Positions 7,978-18,835 of a stretch of 64,000 nt of DNA are shown here, piece by piece. The stretch comes from Edwardsiella anguillarum ET080813. GTDB taxonomy: Bacteria > Pseudomonadota > Gammaproteobacteria > Enterobacterales > Enterobacteriaceae. The DNA lies in the NCBI RefSeq assembly GCF_000264765.2, contig NZ_CP006664.1:682001-746000 (forward strand), in the 5' to 3' direction. Each line of letters starts with the position of its first letter. Position 1 is the stretch's first letter. The notes beneath the pieces were generated by a model, which worked only from the letters and a program-made list of their open reading frames with translations, had not been told where the DNA came from and did no database searches. Made by a program: the position numbers and the translations under genes.

Positions 7978-9552
7978 TTACCCCGCCGCGGGGTAGCCAT
8001 ACCCTCCCTGGACGCCCAACGGTATCCCGAGCCCCCACATCGCCAGCAGCAGCGCCGTCCACGCCAGCGCCATCAGCAGCGAATAGGGCAGCATCAGCGT
8101 GACCAGCGAGCCGATCCCTGCCGACGAGACATACTTACGGCAGTAGACCACCACCAGCGGGAAAAAGCCCATCAGCGGCGTGATAATGTTGGAGGTGGAG
8201 TCCCCTATGCGGTAGGCCGCCTGCGCCAGCTCCGGCGACAGCTGCACCGCCATCAGCATCGGCACCAGGATCGGGCTGAGCAGCGCCCATTTGGCTGAAG
8301 CCGATCCCAGCAATAAGTTGACCAGAAAGACCAGGATCACGACACCGAGCACCGTCCCGGCGGCCGGCACGCTGAGGGCCTTCAAGCCGGCGGCGCCCGC
8401 CAGCGCCAGCAGCGTGCCCAAGTTCGAGGTGTTAAAGATGGTGATAAACTGCGCAGCGAAAAAAACCACCACCAGATAGTAGCCCATAGTACGCATATTC
8501 TCGGTCATCGCCTCGATCACCTGCCTGGCCTGCGTGAAACGTCCGCTGAGAAAACCGTACAGGGTGCCGGGGATGATAAACAGGATAAAGATCAGCGGCA
8601 CGATGGATTGGATCGCCGGCGACTGTGAGCTGCTCAAGACCCCCGCGGGGCTCCGAAACGGCGAGTCGGCTGGATACATCAACGCCGCCAGGAGCAGCAG
8701 CATCAGCACCATTGCGCCCAGCGCATAGCCGAACGCCCGGTTCTCCCGCGGCGTAAAGGTACTGAGCGCGCTGTTTTCCTGCTCATCCTGCGGCACATCC
8801 AATGGCTGACGGCGCAGGCGGGGTTCGATAAACCGATCCGTCACCAGCCATACCAGCAGGATCACCATCAGCGAAGAGAGGGAGGTAAACAAGAAATTGC
8901 ACAGCACATTCACCGAATAGCCCGGCGCCAGCAGGCGCGCCGCCGCCTCGCTGAACCCGGCCAACAGCGCATCGTTGCCGGATGGAATAAAGCTGGCGGA
9001 GTAGCCGCCGGACACCCCGGCGAAGGCGGCGCAGATCCCGGCCAGCGGATGACGCCCTACCCGCTGAAACACCACGCCGGCCAGCGGGATCACCAGCACA
9101 TAGCCCACGTCGGCCGCCACATGGCTGAGCAGCGCCACCAGCACCACCATCGGCGTCAGCAGGCGGGCGGGGGTGATCCGCACCAGCTTTTTCACCGCCG
9201 CGTCGATAAAGCCGGCGCGATCGGCGACCCCGACCCCGAGCAGCGCCACCAGCACGATGCCCAGCGGCGGAAACGCGGTAAAGGATTGCGTCATCTTGCT
9301 GAGGAAGTCCACCAGCGCCGCCAGGGTCATCATATTGACCACCTGTACCGCCTCGCCGCTGCTGGGATTGATAAACTCAAAGGAGACCTGCGACAGCGCC
9401 GCCGACAGCAGCAGCAGCAGGATCATCAGATAGATAAACAGCAGCGCCGGATCCGGTATCCGATTCCCCAGGCGCTCGACGGCGCCGAGAAAGCGCGCCA
9501 TGCCTCCGTGTGCCGCCCCTGCGGGGACGGACGTTTTCTGAGGTGAAGCCAT
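7978..9552 (-). CDS. AbgT-family transporter (p-aminobenzoyl-glutamate type)
   Basis: Inner-membrane transporter of the AbgT family; members import p-aminobenzoyl-glutamate or export sulfonamide-like antimetabolites. The chain is hydrophobic throughout with many membrane segments. It carries family hallmarks: VERLGNRIPDPALLFIYL at the start, PPLGIVLVALLGVGVADRAG, and SGSAxWALLxPxxVPM-like and IGDSTSNIITPLMGFFPLV segments near the end. The ATG at 9552 has GGAGGG 8 bases upstream; an upstream in-frame GTG at 9579 is less likely. No abgA/abgB peptidase genes adjoin it, so the substrate is unproven. It is an insertion between miaB and phoL relative to E. coli. Confidence 0.85.
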   Translation of the reverse strand: MASPQKTSVPAGAAHGGMARFLGAVERLGNRIPDPALLFIYLMILLLLLSAALSQVSFEFINPSSGEAVQVVNMMTLAALVDFLSKMTQSFTAFPPLGIVLVALLGVGVADRAGFIDAAVKKLVRITPARLLTPMVVLVALLSHVAADVGYVLVIPLAGVVFQRVGRHPLAGICAAFAGVSGGYSASFIPSGNDALLAGFSEAAARLLAPGYSVNVLCNFLFTSLSSLMVILLVWLVTDRFIEPRLRRQPLDVPQDEQENSALSTFTPRENRAFGYALGAMVLMLLLLAALMYPADSPFRSPAGVLSSSQSPAIQSIVPLIFILFIIPGTLYGFLSGRFTQARQVIEAMTENMRTMGYYLVVVFFAAQFITIFNTSNLGTLLALAGAAGLKALSVPAAGTVLGVVILVFLVNLLLGSASAKWALLSPILVPMLMAVQLSPELAQAAYRIGDSTSNIITPLMGFFPLVVVYCRKYVSSAGIGSLVTLMLPYSLLMALAWTALLLAMWGLGIPLGVQGGYGYPAAG

Positions 9553-9880
9553 TGTCTGGGCCCTCCATGTCTGCGTCACCGCAGGTCATGGTACCAGCCA
9601 CCCTCGACGTTTTTTTTGCGCTGCCACGCAGTTAAAAAAACGTTAAATAAGACATATGGATGATATATTAATAAAATAAAATATAATGATTACATGGTAT
9701 TAAAATAAATGGGGCGATTCCCCTGCTGCGCCGGCGCCGCGCGCGAAGATTGGCAATTGCCACCCCGTGACATGTATGATGTGAACAGCCGCGGTATACC
9801 GCGTGGCCATCGCATGGCCCGCATCCCTGCGCCCCCACGCCGCGGGCGGCGCAATGCACACACGAATCCAGAGGATTGAT

Positions 9881-10936
9881 TTGAACGTCGCAACCGAAGA
9901 ACTCTTGCTTGAACCCGCTGACAATCAGCGGCTGAACAGTCTGTGCGGCCCGTTCGATGGCAATATCAAGCTGCTCGAACACCGCCTGGGGATCGAAATC
10001 AATCACCGTGACAATCACTTCACGCTGGTCGGACGGACACCCTGCGTGCGCGCCGCCGTGGATATTCTCAAGCGCCTGTATGTAGATACCGCGCCGGTGC
10101 GCGGCCAGACGGGCGATATCGACCCCGAGCAGATCCATCTGGCCCTCAAGGAGAGCCGGGCGCTGGAACAGGCCGCCGAACACGTGCCGGACTATGGCAA
10201 GGCGATCCACATCAAGACCAAGCGCGGGCTGATCAAGCCGCGTACTCCCAATCAGGCGCAGTACATCGCCAATATTCTCGACCACGATATCACCTTCGGC
10301 ATCGGCCCGGCCGGTACCGGCAAGACCTATCTGGCGGTAGCCGCCGCGGTCGATGCTCTGGAGCGCCAGGAGATCCGCCGCATCCTGCTGACCCGTCCGG
10401 CGGTGGAGGCCGGTGAAAAGCTGGGCTTCCTGCCGGGCGATCTCAGCCAAAAGGTCGACCCGTACCTGCGTCCGCTGTACGATGCGCTGTTTGAAATGCT
10501 CGGCTTTGAACGGGTTGAGAAGCTGATGGAGCGCAACGTCATCGAAGTGGCGCCGCTGGCCTATATGCGCGGGCGTACCCTGAACGATGCCTTTATCATT
10601 CTGGATGAGAGCCAGAACACCACCATCGAACAGATGAAGATGTTCCTCACCCGCATCGGCTTTAACTCCAAGGCGGTGATCACCGGTGATATCACCCAGG
10701 TGGATCTGCCGCGCAGTCAGAAGTCCGGCCTGCGCCACGCCATTGAGGTCCTGTCGCCGGTGGAGGAGATCAGCTTTAACTTCTTCCACAGTGAAGACGT
10801 AGTGCGCCACCCGGTGGTCGCCCGCGTGGTGATGGCCTATGAGGCCTGGGACGCTGCGGAACAACAACGTAAAGAGGCCCTGGCCGCCGAGCGCAAGCGC
10901 GAGGCGCAGGCCGCCCAGACACAGGAACAACCATGA
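9881..10936 (+). CDS. ybeZ: PhoL/YbeZ, PhoH-like ATPase
   Basis: Cytosolic PhoH-family P-loop ATPase that works with YbeY in RNA metabolism and ribosome maintenance. Walker A is GPAGTGKT near residue 142 and the Walker B-like region is FIILDESQN near residue 240. I choose the TTG at 9881 because GAGGA lies 5 bases upstream and the product (351 residues, [15 protein letters not shown]) aligns with the E. coli N-terminus. In-frame ATGs at 9803 and 9854 lack a ribosome site. It overlaps ybeY by 4 bases (ATGA), so the two are translationally coupled. In E. coli this is a heat-shock operon; I saw no convincing sigma-32 promoter. Confidence 0.93.
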   Translation: MNVATEELLLEPADNQRLNSLCGPFDGNIKLLEHRLGIEINHRDNHFTLVGRTPCVRAAVDILKRLYVDTAPVRGQTGDIDPEQIHLALKESRALEQAAEHVPDYGKAIHIKTKRGLIKPRTPNQAQYIANILDHDITFGIGPAGTGKTYLAVAAAVDALERQEIRRILLTRPAVEAGEKLGFLPGDLSQKVDPYLRPLYDALFEMLGFERVEKLMERNVIEVAPLAYMRGRTLNDAFIILDESQNTTIEQMKMFLTRIGFNSKAVITGDITQVDLPRSQKSGLRHAIEVLSPVEEISFNFFHSEDVVRHPVVARVVMAYEAWDAAEQQRKEALAAERKREAQAAQTQEQP

Positions 10937-11406
10937 GTAATATTATTCTCGACCTACAGATCGCCTGCGACGACGCCCCCGGCCTCCCCGCCGAAGGCGA
11001 CTTTCTGCGCTGGCTAGAGGCGGTGCTGCCGCGCTTTCGCGATGAGGCGGAGGTCACCATCCGCCTGGTGGACGAGGCCGAAAGCCACGAGCTTAACCTC
11101 ACCTACCGCGGCAAGGATCGCCCGACCAATGTCCTCTCCTTCCCGTTCGAGGCCCCCCCGGGCATCGAGCTGCCGCTGCTCGGCGACATGGTGATCTGCC
11201 GCCAGGTGGTAGAGCGCGAGGCGCAGGAGCAGAACATTGCCCCGCTCTCACATTGGGCGCATATGGTTGTGCACGGCTCGCTTCATCTGCTAGGGTATGA
11301 CCACATCAGCGACGAAGAGGCTGAGGAAATGGAGTCTCTGGAAGCCGAGATCATGCAGGCGCTGGGATATCCCGATCCCTATGCGGCGGAAAAAGCGTCC
11401 GACTGA
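10933..11406 (+). CDS. ybeY: YbeY, endoribonuclease / rRNA maturation factor
   Basis: Zinc-dependent metalloprotein required for 16S rRNA 3'-end maturation and 70S quality control. The UPF0054 signature [11 protein letters not shown], with its three metal-binding histidines, begins near residue 114. Length 157 residues is close to E. coli (155). The start ATG overlaps the phoL stop. It sits between phoL and corC as in E. coli. Confidence 0.96.
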   Translation: MSNIILDLQIACDDAPGLPAEGDFLRWLEAVLPRFRDEAEVTIRLVDEAESHELNLTYRGKDRPTNVLSFPFEAPPGIELPLLGDMVICRQVVEREAQEQNIAPLSHWAHMVVHGSLHLLGYDHISDEEAEEMESLEAEIMQALGYPDPYAAEKASD

Positions 11407-11492
11407 ACGACCCCTCTGGGGTCACGTTTGCGGTGGGCGATGACGCCCGCCGTTAAGATTGACCAGACAAAGAGTAACCATACATATACGCT

Positions 11493-12380
11493 ATGAGCGA
11501 CGACCATTCTCAGAATAGCGACAGCCCCAGTCCCCATAAGAAAGGCTTCTTTTCCCTTTTGCTCAACCAGCTGTTTCACGGCGAACCCAAGAACCGCAGC
11601 GATCTAGTGGAACTTATCCGCGACTCCGAGCAGAATGATCTGATCGATCCCGATACCCGCGACATGCTGGAAGGGGTGATGGACATCGCCGAGCAGCGTG
11701 TGCGTGACATCATGATCCCGCGCAGCCAGATGGTGACCCTGAAACGCAACCAGACCCTGGACGAGTGCCTGGACGTCATCATTGAGTCGGCCCACTCGCG
11801 TTTTCCGGTGATCAGCGAAGACAAAGATCACATTGAAGGCCTGCTGATGGCCAAGGATCTGCTGCCCTTTATGCGCAGCGACGCCGAGCCGTTCCGCATC
11901 GATAACGTACTGCGCCAGGCCGTCGTCGTGCCGGAAAGCAAGCGCGTTGACCGCATGCTCAAGGAGTTCCGCTCCCAGCGCTATCATATGGCCATCGTCA
12001 TCGACGAGTTCGGCGGCGTCTCCGGGCTGGTCACCATCGAGGATATTTTGGAGCTGATCGTCGGCGAGATCGACGATGAGTACGATGAGGTGGAGGATCG
12101 CGACGTGCGCCAGATCAGCCGCCATCTCTACACCGTGCGTGCGCTGACCCAGATCGAGGATTTCAACGATATCTTCGCTACCCGCTTCAGCGACGACGAG
12201 GTCGATACCGTCGGTGGCCTGGTGATGCAGGCCTTCGGCCATCTGCCATCGCGCGGCGAGAGCATCGACATCGACGGTTACCAGTTTAAGGTCGCCATGG
12301 CCGACAGTCGACGCATCATCCAGGTACACGTCAAGATCCCGGATAACGCTCCTCAGCCTAAACTGGACGTCGAGATCTAA
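11493..12380 (+). CDS. corC: CorC/YbeX, CBS-domain protein
   Basis: Soluble protein linked to Mg/Co homeostasis and ribosome maintenance in E. coli. After a short charged N-terminus come two CBS motifs (about residues 70-190: [19 protein letters not shown] and [20 protein letters not shown]). A CorC_HlyC C-terminal domain (about 205-285) ends in [16 protein letters not shown]. It has 295 residues, against 292 in E. coli. It lies 87 bases after ybeY, probably in the same operon. In E. coli lnt follows directly; here ald is inserted in the opposite direction. Confidence 0.94.
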   Translation: MSDDHSQNSDSPSPHKKGFFSLLLNQLFHGEPKNRSDLVELIRDSEQNDLIDPDTRDMLEGVMDIAEQRVRDIMIPRSQMVTLKRNQTLDECLDVIIESAHSRFPVISEDKDHIEGLLMAKDLLPFMRSDAEPFRIDNVLRQAVVVPESKRVDRMLKEFRSQRYHMAIVIDEFGGVSGLVTIEDILELIVGEIDDEYDEVEDRDVRQISRHLYTVRALTQIEDFNDIFATRFSDDEVDTVGGLVMQAFGHLPSRGESIDIDGYQFKVAMADSRRIIQVHVKIPDNAPQPKLDVEI

Positions 12381-12407
12381 AACGAGGGGGCTACTCGCCC
12401 CCCGTTT
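12380..12407. terminator. Hairpin between convergent corC and ald
   Basis: GGGGGC (12386-12391) pairs with GCCCCC (12397-12402), extended by AACG/CGTT with one bulged A. A-tracts and T-tracts flank both sides, so it may terminate transcription from either direction. Confidence 0.6.
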
Positions 12408-12414
12408 AGCGCGC

Positions 12415-13527
12415 TCACGCCAACAGGCGGTGTGGATCGGTATAACTCAGGCCATGTGCCTGCGCCACCGCCTGGCAGGTCAACTGCCCCGCCATCACAT
12501 TCAATCCAGCCAATAATCCCGCATCCTGACGCAACGCCGCCAAGCCGTGATCGGCCAAGGCCAGAATATAGGGCAGCGTCGCGTTGTTCAGCGCCTGCGT
12601 CGCGGTGTAGGCCACCGCCCCCGGCATATTCGCGACGCAGTAGTGCACCACGCCCTCCTCGACATAGGTCGGCGCTTGGTGGGTGGTTGGATGCGAGGTC
12701 TCCACGCATCCCCCCTGATCGATCGCCACGTCAACGATCGCCGACCCCGGACGCATCGTCGCCACCTGCGCACGCGATACCAACTTCGGCGCGGCGGCTC
12801 CGGGCACTAGCACCCCGCCAATCAGCAGATCGGTCGTCGGCAGCAGACGCTCAATCGCCTCACGGCTGGAGTAAGCCAGCTTCACCCGCCCCTGAAACTC
12901 ACTATCCAAGCGTTGCAACACCGCCAGGTTACAATCCAGCAGCGTCACATCGGCGCGCATCCCCAGCGCCATACGCGCCGCATTGGCGCCGACCACCCCG
13001 CCGCCGAGGATCGCCACCTTGGCCGGCTCAACGCCGGGTACGCCCCCCAACAGGATCCCCCGCCCGCCCTGTGTCTTCTCCAGCGCCTGGACCCCAGCCT
13101 GGATCGACATCCGCCCAGCCACCGCCGACATCGGCGCCAACAGGGGCAGTCCCCCCTCACGCTGGGTCACCGTCTCATAGGCGATGCAGGTCGCACCGCT
13201 GGCCAGCAACGCCTGGGTCTGTGCCAGATCGGGCGCCAGGTGCAGATAGGTAAACAGGATCTGCCCCGGCCGCAGGCGGGCGCATTCCGCCGCCTGCGGT
13301 TCTTTCACTTTGACGATCAGCTCAGCGGTGGCGAACAGCATGGCGACATCGGCCACGACCTCGGCGCCAGCCTGGCGGTACAGCTCGTCGCTATAGCCGA
13401 TCCCTGCCCCCGCCGTGCTTTCCACCATAACTCTATGGCCTCGCAACGTAACTTCACGTACACTGCTCGGCGTCATACCGACACGATATTCGTGGTTTTT
13501 TATTTCTCTTGGTATGCCAATAATCAT
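12415..13527 (-). CDS. ald: Ald, alanine dehydrogenase
   Basis: NAD-dependent enzyme interconverting L-alanine and pyruvate plus ammonia. It has 370 residues. Residues matching known alanine dehydrogenase active-site positions are visible: Arg15 (NHEYR), Lys75 (VKVKEP) and His96 (TYLHL). The Rossmann motif AILGGGVVGANAARMA and the family stretch NMPGAVAYTATQALNNATLPYI follow. It is absent from the equivalent place in E. coli, where corC meets lnt, so it is an insertion in that cluster. It is convergent with corC and divergent from lnt. Confidence 0.95.
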   Translation of the reverse strand: MIIGIPREIKNHEYRVGMTPSSVREVTLRGHRVMVESTAGAGIGYSDELYRQAGAEVVADVAMLFATAELIVKVKEPQAAECARLRPGQILFTYLHLAPDLAQTQALLASGATCIAYETVTQREGGLPLLAPMSAVAGRMSIQAGVQALEKTQGGRGILLGGVPGVEPAKVAILGGGVVGANAARMALGMRADVTLLDCNLAVLQRLDSEFQGRVKLAYSSREAIERLLPTTDLLIGGVLVPGAAAPKLVSRAQVATMRPGSAIVDVAIDQGGCVETSHPTTHQAPTYVEEGVVHYCVANMPGAVAYTATQALNNATLPYILALADHGLAALRQDAGLLAGLNVMAGQLTCQAVAQAHGLSYTDPHRLLA

Positions 13528-13684
13528 GTTACCCTCACGTTATCTGCTGGTTACCGCACCATAAAAAACAGCCGAATCATTGCTTTATTTTTCACCAGTA
13601 TAGGCACTGTGGGATAGAATTTGTCACCATTTTTTAACAACGATTGGGCTACATCTCCATTCTGAAGTGAAAAGAGTAGAATTA

Positions 13685-15217
13685 ATGACTATCGCTGCTT
13701 TACTGCAACGCCAACGCATTCGTGCGTTATTGGCCTTGGCCTGCGGGGCCTGCGGCACCCTCGCCTTTTCGCCCTACGATATCTGGCCTGCGGCACTGAT
13801 CTCCCTATGCGGCCTGCTCGCCGTCACCCTAAACCGCACCACTCGCCAGGCGATGCTGCTGGGCTTCCTGTGGGGGCTCGGGCTGTTCGGCAGCGGCGTC
13901 AACTGGGTCTACGTCAGCATTGAACAGTTCGGCGGCATGCCGACGCCGGTCAGCGTATCGCTGGTCGTGCTGCTGGCGGCCTACCTGGCACTCTACCCGC
14001 TGCTGTTCTGCGCCGTGCTCAACCGCCTGTGGCCGAAAACCACCGTCTGGCGCCTGGCGATCGCCGCCCCGGCGCTGTGGCAGGCGACGGAGTTCCTGCG
14101 CGGCTGGGTGCTGACCGGCTTCCCCTGGCTGCAGTTCGGCTACAGCCAGCTCAACGGCCCGCTGAAGGGCATCGCCCCACTGGCCGGCGTGGACGCCATC
14201 ACCTATCTGCTGGTGATCATCAGCGGCCTGCTGGTACTGGCCGCCGTCCAGCGCCGTCCTCTGGCGCTGGCACTGGCGCTGGTGCTGCTGTGCGCACCCT
14301 GGCCGCTGCGTCAGATGCACTGGTATCAAAGCCTGCCGCAGAAAGCGGTCAACGTGGCCATGGTACAGGGCGATATCGCCCAGTCGATGAAGTGGGATCC
14401 CAACGCGCTGATCGCCTCGCTGCAGGCCTATCTGGAGGCGACCCGCCCCTACCTGGGGAAAGCGCCCATCATCATCTGGCCCGAATCGGCTATCGCCGAT
14501 ACCGAAGCCAATGAACAGCCGTTCCTGACCATGATGGATCGCCTGCTGCGCGCCCACCACAGCAGCCTGATCACCGGACTGGTGGACGAACGCCCGGGCA
14601 CGCGCGGCATGAAGTTCTACAACTCCGTGATCGTGCTGGGGGGGGAGAGTCCCTACCAGTACCCGGCGCGCCAGCGTTACAGCAAGCATCACCTGGTGCC
14701 GTTCGGCGAGTTTGTCCCGATGGAGGATCTGCTGCGCCCGCTAGCGCCGTTCTTCAACCTGCCGATGTCGGCCTTCAGCCGCGGCGACTATGTGCAGCCG
14801 GCGCTGCAGGTGCAGGGCTACAATCTGACCGCCGCGATCTGCTATGAGATCGTGCTGGGCGAGCAGGTGCGCGCCAACTTCCGCCCGGATACCGACTTCC
14901 TGCTCACCGTCTCTAACGATGCCTGGTTCGGCAACTCCATCGGTCCGTGGCAACACTTCCAGATGGCGCGTATGCGGGCCCTGGAGCTGGGACGACCGCT
15001 GCTGCGCGCCACCAATAACGGCATCACCGCCGCCGTCGACGCCTCCGGCAACATCATCGCCAGCCTGCCGCAGTTTACCCGCAGCGTACTCGAAGTGAAC
15101 GTCACGCCGACCCGCGGCGAGACCCCCTATGCCCGCCTGGGCAGCGCACCGCTGTGGCTGCTGAGCGCCGTGATGGGCGCGCTGGCGCTGCTCTACGCCC
15201 TCCTGCGCCGCCGCTAA
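13685..15217 (+). CDS. lnt: Lnt, apolipoprotein N-acyltransferase
   Basis: Inner-membrane enzyme that N-acylates the lipidated Cys of lipoproteins, the last step of lipoprotein maturation. Several N-terminal membrane segments precede a periplasmic nitrilase domain. The catalytic triad is visible at Glu267 (WPESAIAD), Lys334 ([11 protein letters not shown]) and Cys386 (AAICYEI). A final membrane helix ends in RRR. The ATG at 13685 gives 510 residues (E. coli 512); an in-frame GTG at 13667 is less likely. In E. coli lnt is transcribed with corC; here the antisense ald gene means it needs its own promoter in 13528-13684. Confidence 0.96.
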   Translation: MTIAALLQRQRIRALLALACGACGTLAFSPYDIWPAALISLCGLLAVTLNRTTRQAMLLGFLWGLGLFGSGVNWVYVSIEQFGGMPTPVSVSLVVLLAAYLALYPLLFCAVLNRLWPKTTVWRLAIAAPALWQATEFLRGWVLTGFPWLQFGYSQLNGPLKGIAPLAGVDAITYLLVIISGLLVLAAVQRRPLALALALVLLCAPWPLRQMHWYQSLPQKAVNVAMVQGDIAQSMKWDPNALIASLQAYLEATRPYLGKAPIIIWPESAIADTEANEQPFLTMMDRLLRAHHSSLITGLVDERPGTRGMKFYNSVIVLGGESPYQYPARQRYSKHHLVPFGEFVPMEDLLRPLAPFFNLPMSAFSRGDYVQPALQVQGYNLTAAICYEIVLGEQVRANFRPDTDFLLTVSNDAWFGNSIGPWQHFQMARMRALELGRPLLRATNNGITAAVDASGNIIASLPQFTRSVLEVNVTPTRGETPYARLGSAPLWLLSAVMGALALLYALLRRR

Positions 15218-15563
15218 GGCACACCGCCTCCGAGTGCGGCCTTCGGGCTGCACTCGCTCACCGTTGGCACGCGGCTTGCAATCTTTTCCCCTGCAACGCC
15301 TCTCCGCCGGGTTTTCTCCCCCGCCGTCCGGGGTGTTGCACCGCGACAGCGCATCTTCACGCACACAGGCTGTGCAACCCCCCTGTTTTGCCATAAAACG
15401 GTGCGCTTTTGATCTCATTTTAAAAACATATTGATATCATTTTATTTACATTAAGCTATGTTTTCTCCATGACGCCGCGCGCCTTCGTTCGGCACGCGCA
15501 TGATAAAAACAACATATAAAACATATACATAAACACAACACCCCACAATAGAAGGAGCAATGC
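15218..15563. other. Intergenic region lnt–gltI
   Basis: No supportable gene. It holds a long hairpin at 15231-15256: an 11-bp stem CGAGTGCGGCC/GGCTGCACTCG with a TTCG loop. There is no T-run, so this may be a factor-assisted terminator for lnt or an mRNA 3'-end stabiliser. The half nearer gltI is AT-rich and should contain the gltIJKL promoter, but I could not place boxes confidently. Confidence 0.5.
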
Positions 15564-16466
15564 ATGCGTAAGTCTGTGTTATCACTGGTTCTTCTGGGCC
15601 TCTCTTTTCCCCTGTTTGCCGTCGCGCAGGAGGCGGCCGACGGCTCGCCGACCCTACAAAAAATCAAAGACAGCGGCGTGATCGTGATCGGCCACCGCGA
15701 GTCGTCGGTCCCCTTCTCTTACTACGACAATAAGCAGCAGGTGGTCGGTTACTCGCAGGATTACAGCAACGCCATCGTGGCGGCGGTAAAGAAGCAGCTT
15801 GGCCTCGCCAACCTTCAGGTGAAGCTCCTGCCGATCACCTCGCAGAACCGTATCCCGCTGCTGCAAAACGGCACCTATGACGTCGAGTGTGGCTCCACTA
15901 CCCACAACGCCGAGCGCCAGCAGCAGGTCGCCTTCTCCAACACCCTGTTTATCGTCGGCACCCGCCTGCTGACGGCCAAGGAGAGCGGAGTGCATGACTT
16001 CCGTGACCTGGCCGGTAAACCGGTGGTGGTCACCTCCGGCACCACCTCGGAAATCATGCTCAACCGCATGAACGAGAAAGAGGGCATGAAGATGCGCATC
16101 ATCAGCGCCAAGGATCACGGTGACGCCTTCCGTACCCTGGAGAGCGGCCGCGCCGTGGCCTTCATGATGGACGACGCGCTGCTGGCGGGCGAACGCGCCA
16201 AGGCCAAGCAGCCTGAACGCTGGGTGATTGTCGGCACCCCGCAGTCCTATGAGGCCTACGGCTGTATGCTGCGCCGGGACGATCCGGCCTTCAAAAAGCT
16301 GGTCGACGACACCGTCGCCCATGTACAGACCTCCGGTCAGGCCGCCGACGGCTATCGCCGCTGGTTCGAACAGCCCATTCCACCGAAGAACATGAACCTG
16401 CAGTTCGCCCTCTCCGATGAGATGAAGACGCTGTTCGCCGCCCCCAACGATCGCATCGCCGAATAA
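15564..16466 (+). CDS. gltI: GltI, periplasmic glutamate/aspartate-binding protein
   Basis: Solute-binding component of the GltIJKL ABC importer. A signal peptide occupies about residues 1-21 (SLVLLGLSFPLFAVAQ). The family-3 binding-protein signatures follow: GVIVIGHRESSVPFSYYD, VKLLPITSQNRIPLLQNG and VVVTSGTTSE. It has 300 residues, against 302 in E. coli. AAGGAG precedes the ATG. First gene of gltIJKL, with about 100 bases to gltJ. Confidence 0.96.
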   Translation: MRKSVLSLVLLGLSFPLFAVAQEAADGSPTLQKIKDSGVIVIGHRESSVPFSYYDNKQQVVGYSQDYSNAIVAAVKKQLGLANLQVKLLPITSQNRIPLLQNGTYDVECGSTTHNAERQQQVAFSNTLFIVGTRLLTAKESGVHDFRDLAGKPVVVTSGTTSEIMLNRMNEKEGMKMRIISAKDHGDAFRTLESGRAVAFMMDDALLAGERAKAKQPERWVIVGTPQSYEAYGCMLRRDDPAFKKLVDDTVAHVQTSGQAADGYRRWFEQPIPPKNMNLQFALSDEMKTLFAAPNDRIAE

Positions 16467-16569
16467 TCAGCCCGGCGCCAGCCCATCGCGCGGACCGCAC
16501 GCCCGCGCGATGGTGCGTGCGTCTACGGCGCTCCCCTCCCAGCGGGGCGCCGGCTAACCGGAGTCACCT

Positions 16570-17310
16570 ATGTCTATCGATTGGAACTGGGGCATCTTTC
16601 TGCAGCCGGCCCCCTTCGGCGGCACCACCTACCTAGGCTGGATTTGGTCCGGCATGCAGGTCACCGTCGCCCTGTCGCTGGCGGCCTGGGTCATCGCCTT
16701 TCTCCTCGGCTCGCTGCTGGGGATCCTGCGCACCCTGCCCAGCCGCCCGCTGGCCATGATTGGCGCGATCTATGTCGAGCTGTTCCGCAACGTCCCGCTG
16801 ATCGTCCAGTTTTTTACCTGGTATCTGGTGGTGCCGGAGCTGTTGCCGGCCGACTGGGGCAACTGGTTCAAAGGCGAGCTGGATCCGTCGATCCAGTTTT
16901 TTGTCTCCTCGCTGCTGTGCCTGGGACTGTTTACCGCCGCCCGGGTCTGCGAGCAGGTGCGCGCCGCCATTCAGTCTCTGCCGGCCGGGCAGAGGCATGC
17001 TGGACTGGCCATGGGCTTCACCCTGCCGCAGACCTACCGCTATGTCCTGCTGCCCAACGCCTATCGGGTGATCGTGCCGCCGCTGACCTCTGAGATGCTC
17101 AATCTGGTCAAGAATTCGGCCATCGCCTCCACTATCGGGCTGATGGAGATGGCCGCCCAGGCCGGCAAACTGCTGGACTACTCGGCGCATGCCTATGAAT
17201 CCTTCACCGCCATCACCCTGGCCTATATCGCCATCAACGGCCTGCTGATGCTGGCCATGCACCTGCTGGAGCGGCGGCTGCAGCTGCCGGGCAGCATGGG
17301 GAGCCGCTAA
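16570..17310 (+). CDS. gltJ: GltJ, glutamate/aspartate ABC permease
   Basis: Inner-membrane permease of the polar amino-acid uptake family, one of two heteromeric permeases of GltIJKL. It has 246 residues with about five membrane segments. The HisM-type motif [16 protein letters not shown] and the ATPase-coupling EAA-type loop ([19 protein letters not shown]) are visible. Its stop codon overlaps the gltK start by one base (TAATG), indicating translational coupling. Confidence 0.95.
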   Translation: MSIDWNWGIFLQPAPFGGTTYLGWIWSGMQVTVALSLAAWVIAFLLGSLLGILRTLPSRPLAMIGAIYVELFRNVPLIVQFFTWYLVVPELLPADWGNWFKGELDPSIQFFVSSLLCLGLFTAARVCEQVRAAIQSLPAGQRHAGLAMGFTLPQTYRYVLLPNAYRVIVPPLTSEMLNLVKNSAIASTIGLMEMAAQAGKLLDYSAHAYESFTAITLAYIAINGLLMLAMHLLERRLQLPGSMGSR

Positions 17311-17987
17311 TGTACGCATTCGACTGGAGCTCCATCCCCCCCAGCCTGCCCTATCTGCTGGACGGCATGGTGATCACGCTAAAGATAACGCTGACGGCGG
17401 TGGTGGTCGGCATTCTGTGGGGTACCCTGCTGGCGGTGATGCGGCTGTCGCGCTGGAAGCCCCTCGCCTGGCTAGCCGCCCTGTATGTCAATCTGTTCCG
17501 CTCGGTACCGCTGGTGATGGTGCTGCTGTGGTTCTATCTGGTGGTGCCCAGCCTGCTGCAGCGCTTTCTCGGCCTATCGCCCCAGAGCGATATCCGCCTG
17601 ATCTCGGCGATGGTGGCCTTTGCGCTGTTCGAGGCCGCCTACTATTCCGAGATCATCCGCGCCGGCATCAAAAGCGTCGCCCGCGGGCAGAACGCCGCCG
17701 CGCTGGCCCTGGGAATGACCCCGTGGCAGTCCCTATACCTGGTGGTGCTGCCGCAGGCGTTCCGCGCCATGGTGCCGCTGCTGCTCACCCAGGGCATCGT
17801 CCTGTTCCAGGATACCTCGCTGGTTTACGTACTGAGCCTGGCGGACTTCTTCCGCACCGCCTCCACTATCGGCGAGCGCGACGGCACCCAGCTGGAGATG
17901 ATCCTGTTTGCCGGCGCCGTCTACTTCATCATCAGCCTCAGCGCCTCGCTGCTGGTCAGCCATCTCAAGAAAAGGAGCGCCCTATGA
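17310..17987 (+). CDS. gltK: GltK, glutamate/aspartate ABC permease
   Basis: Second membrane subunit of the GltIJKL importer. It has 225 residues with several hydrophobic helices. It shows [19 protein letters not shown] and the EAA-type loop [19 protein letters not shown] that docks on GltL. It is coupled to gltJ by a one-base overlap and to gltL by an ATGA overlap at 17984-17987. Confidence 0.95.
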   Translation: MYAFDWSSIPPSLPYLLDGMVITLKITLTAVVVGILWGTLLAVMRLSRWKPLAWLAALYVNLFRSVPLVMVLLWFYLVVPSLLQRFLGLSPQSDIRLISAMVAFALFEAAYYSEIIRAGIKSVARGQNAAALALGMTPWQSLYLVVLPQAFRAMVPLLLTQGIVLFQDTSLVYVLSLADFFRTASTIGERDGTQLEMILFAGAVYFIISLSASLLVSHLKKRSAL

Positions 17988-18709
17988 TCTCCCTGCAACG
18001 GGTCAGTAAATGGTATGGACAGTTTCAAGTGCTGAGCGACTGCAGCACCCACGTCGACAAAGGCGAGGTGGTGGTGGTCTGCGGCCCCTCCGGCTCCGGC
18101 AAATCGACCCTGATCAAGACCGTCAACGGGCTGGAGCCGATCCAGCAGGGGCAGATCTGCGTCAACGGCACCGCGGTGCACGATCGCCGCACCGATCTGG
18201 CGCGCCTGCGCTCGCGGGTCGGCATGGTGTTCCAGCACTTCGAGCTGTTTCCGCACCTGTCGATCATCGATAACCTGACCCTGGCCCAGGTCAAGGTGCT
18301 CGGGCGCGCCGCGCCGCTGGCGGCCAGCAAGGGGCAGGCGCTGCTGGATCGCGTCGGCCTGGCGGCGCACGCCGCCAAGTTTCCCGCTCAGCTCTCCGGC
18401 GGCCAGCAGCAGCGCGTCGCCATCGCCCGGGCGCTGTGCATGGACCCGGTGGCGATGCTGTTCGATGAGCCGACATCGGCCCTCGATCCGGAGATGATCA
18501 ACGAGGTGCTGGACGTGATGGTCTCCCTGGCAAGCGAGGGGATGACCATGATGGTGGTCACCCATGAGATGGGATTCGCCCGCAAGGTGGCCAATCGGGT
18601 GATCTTTATGGATGAGGGACACATCGTCGAAGATCGCGAGAAAGATGCCTTCTTCACCCAGCCCCACTCGGCGCGGGCGCGCGATTTTCTGGCCAAGATC
18701 ATCCATTAG
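17984..18709 (+). CDS. gltL: GltL, glutamate/aspartate ABC ATPase
   Basis: Cytosolic ATPase of GltIJKL. The true start is the ATG at 17984, overlapping the gltK stop; the frame is open far upstream but that part is antiparallel noise inside gltK. It has 241 residues, the E. coli length. Walker A is GPSGSGKST, the signature [15 protein letters not shown], Walker [14 protein letters not shown], and the switch His lies in [15 protein letters not shown] precedes the start. Confidence 0.96.
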   Translation: MISLQRVSKWYGQFQVLSDCSTHVDKGEVVVVCGPSGSGKSTLIKTVNGLEPIQQGQICVNGTAVHDRRTDLARLRSRVGMVFQHFELFPHLSIIDNLTLAQVKVLGRAAPLAASKGQALLDRVGLAAHAAKFPAQLSGGQQQRVAIARALCMDPVAMLFDEPTSALDPEMINEVLDVMVSLASEGMTMMVVTHEMGFARKVANRVIFMDEGHIVEDREKDAFFTQPHSARARDFLAKIIH

Positions 18710-18835
18710 GCGACCTCGCCGCCCGCCGATGGCAGGAGTGCGCCCCGCCTCACGCTTTGCCGTCCGGCGGCTGTTCGTCCGCCCATCGCAGGGGTATGGT
18801 GCCAGGATGAGTCCGTCAATTACCTGGAGCGTTTC

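Noticed and set aside
9751-9762. Perfect palindrome TGGCAATTGCCA upstream of phoL, considered as an operator
   Set aside because: A single 12-bp palindrome without repeats or a known matching regulator is too weak to call.
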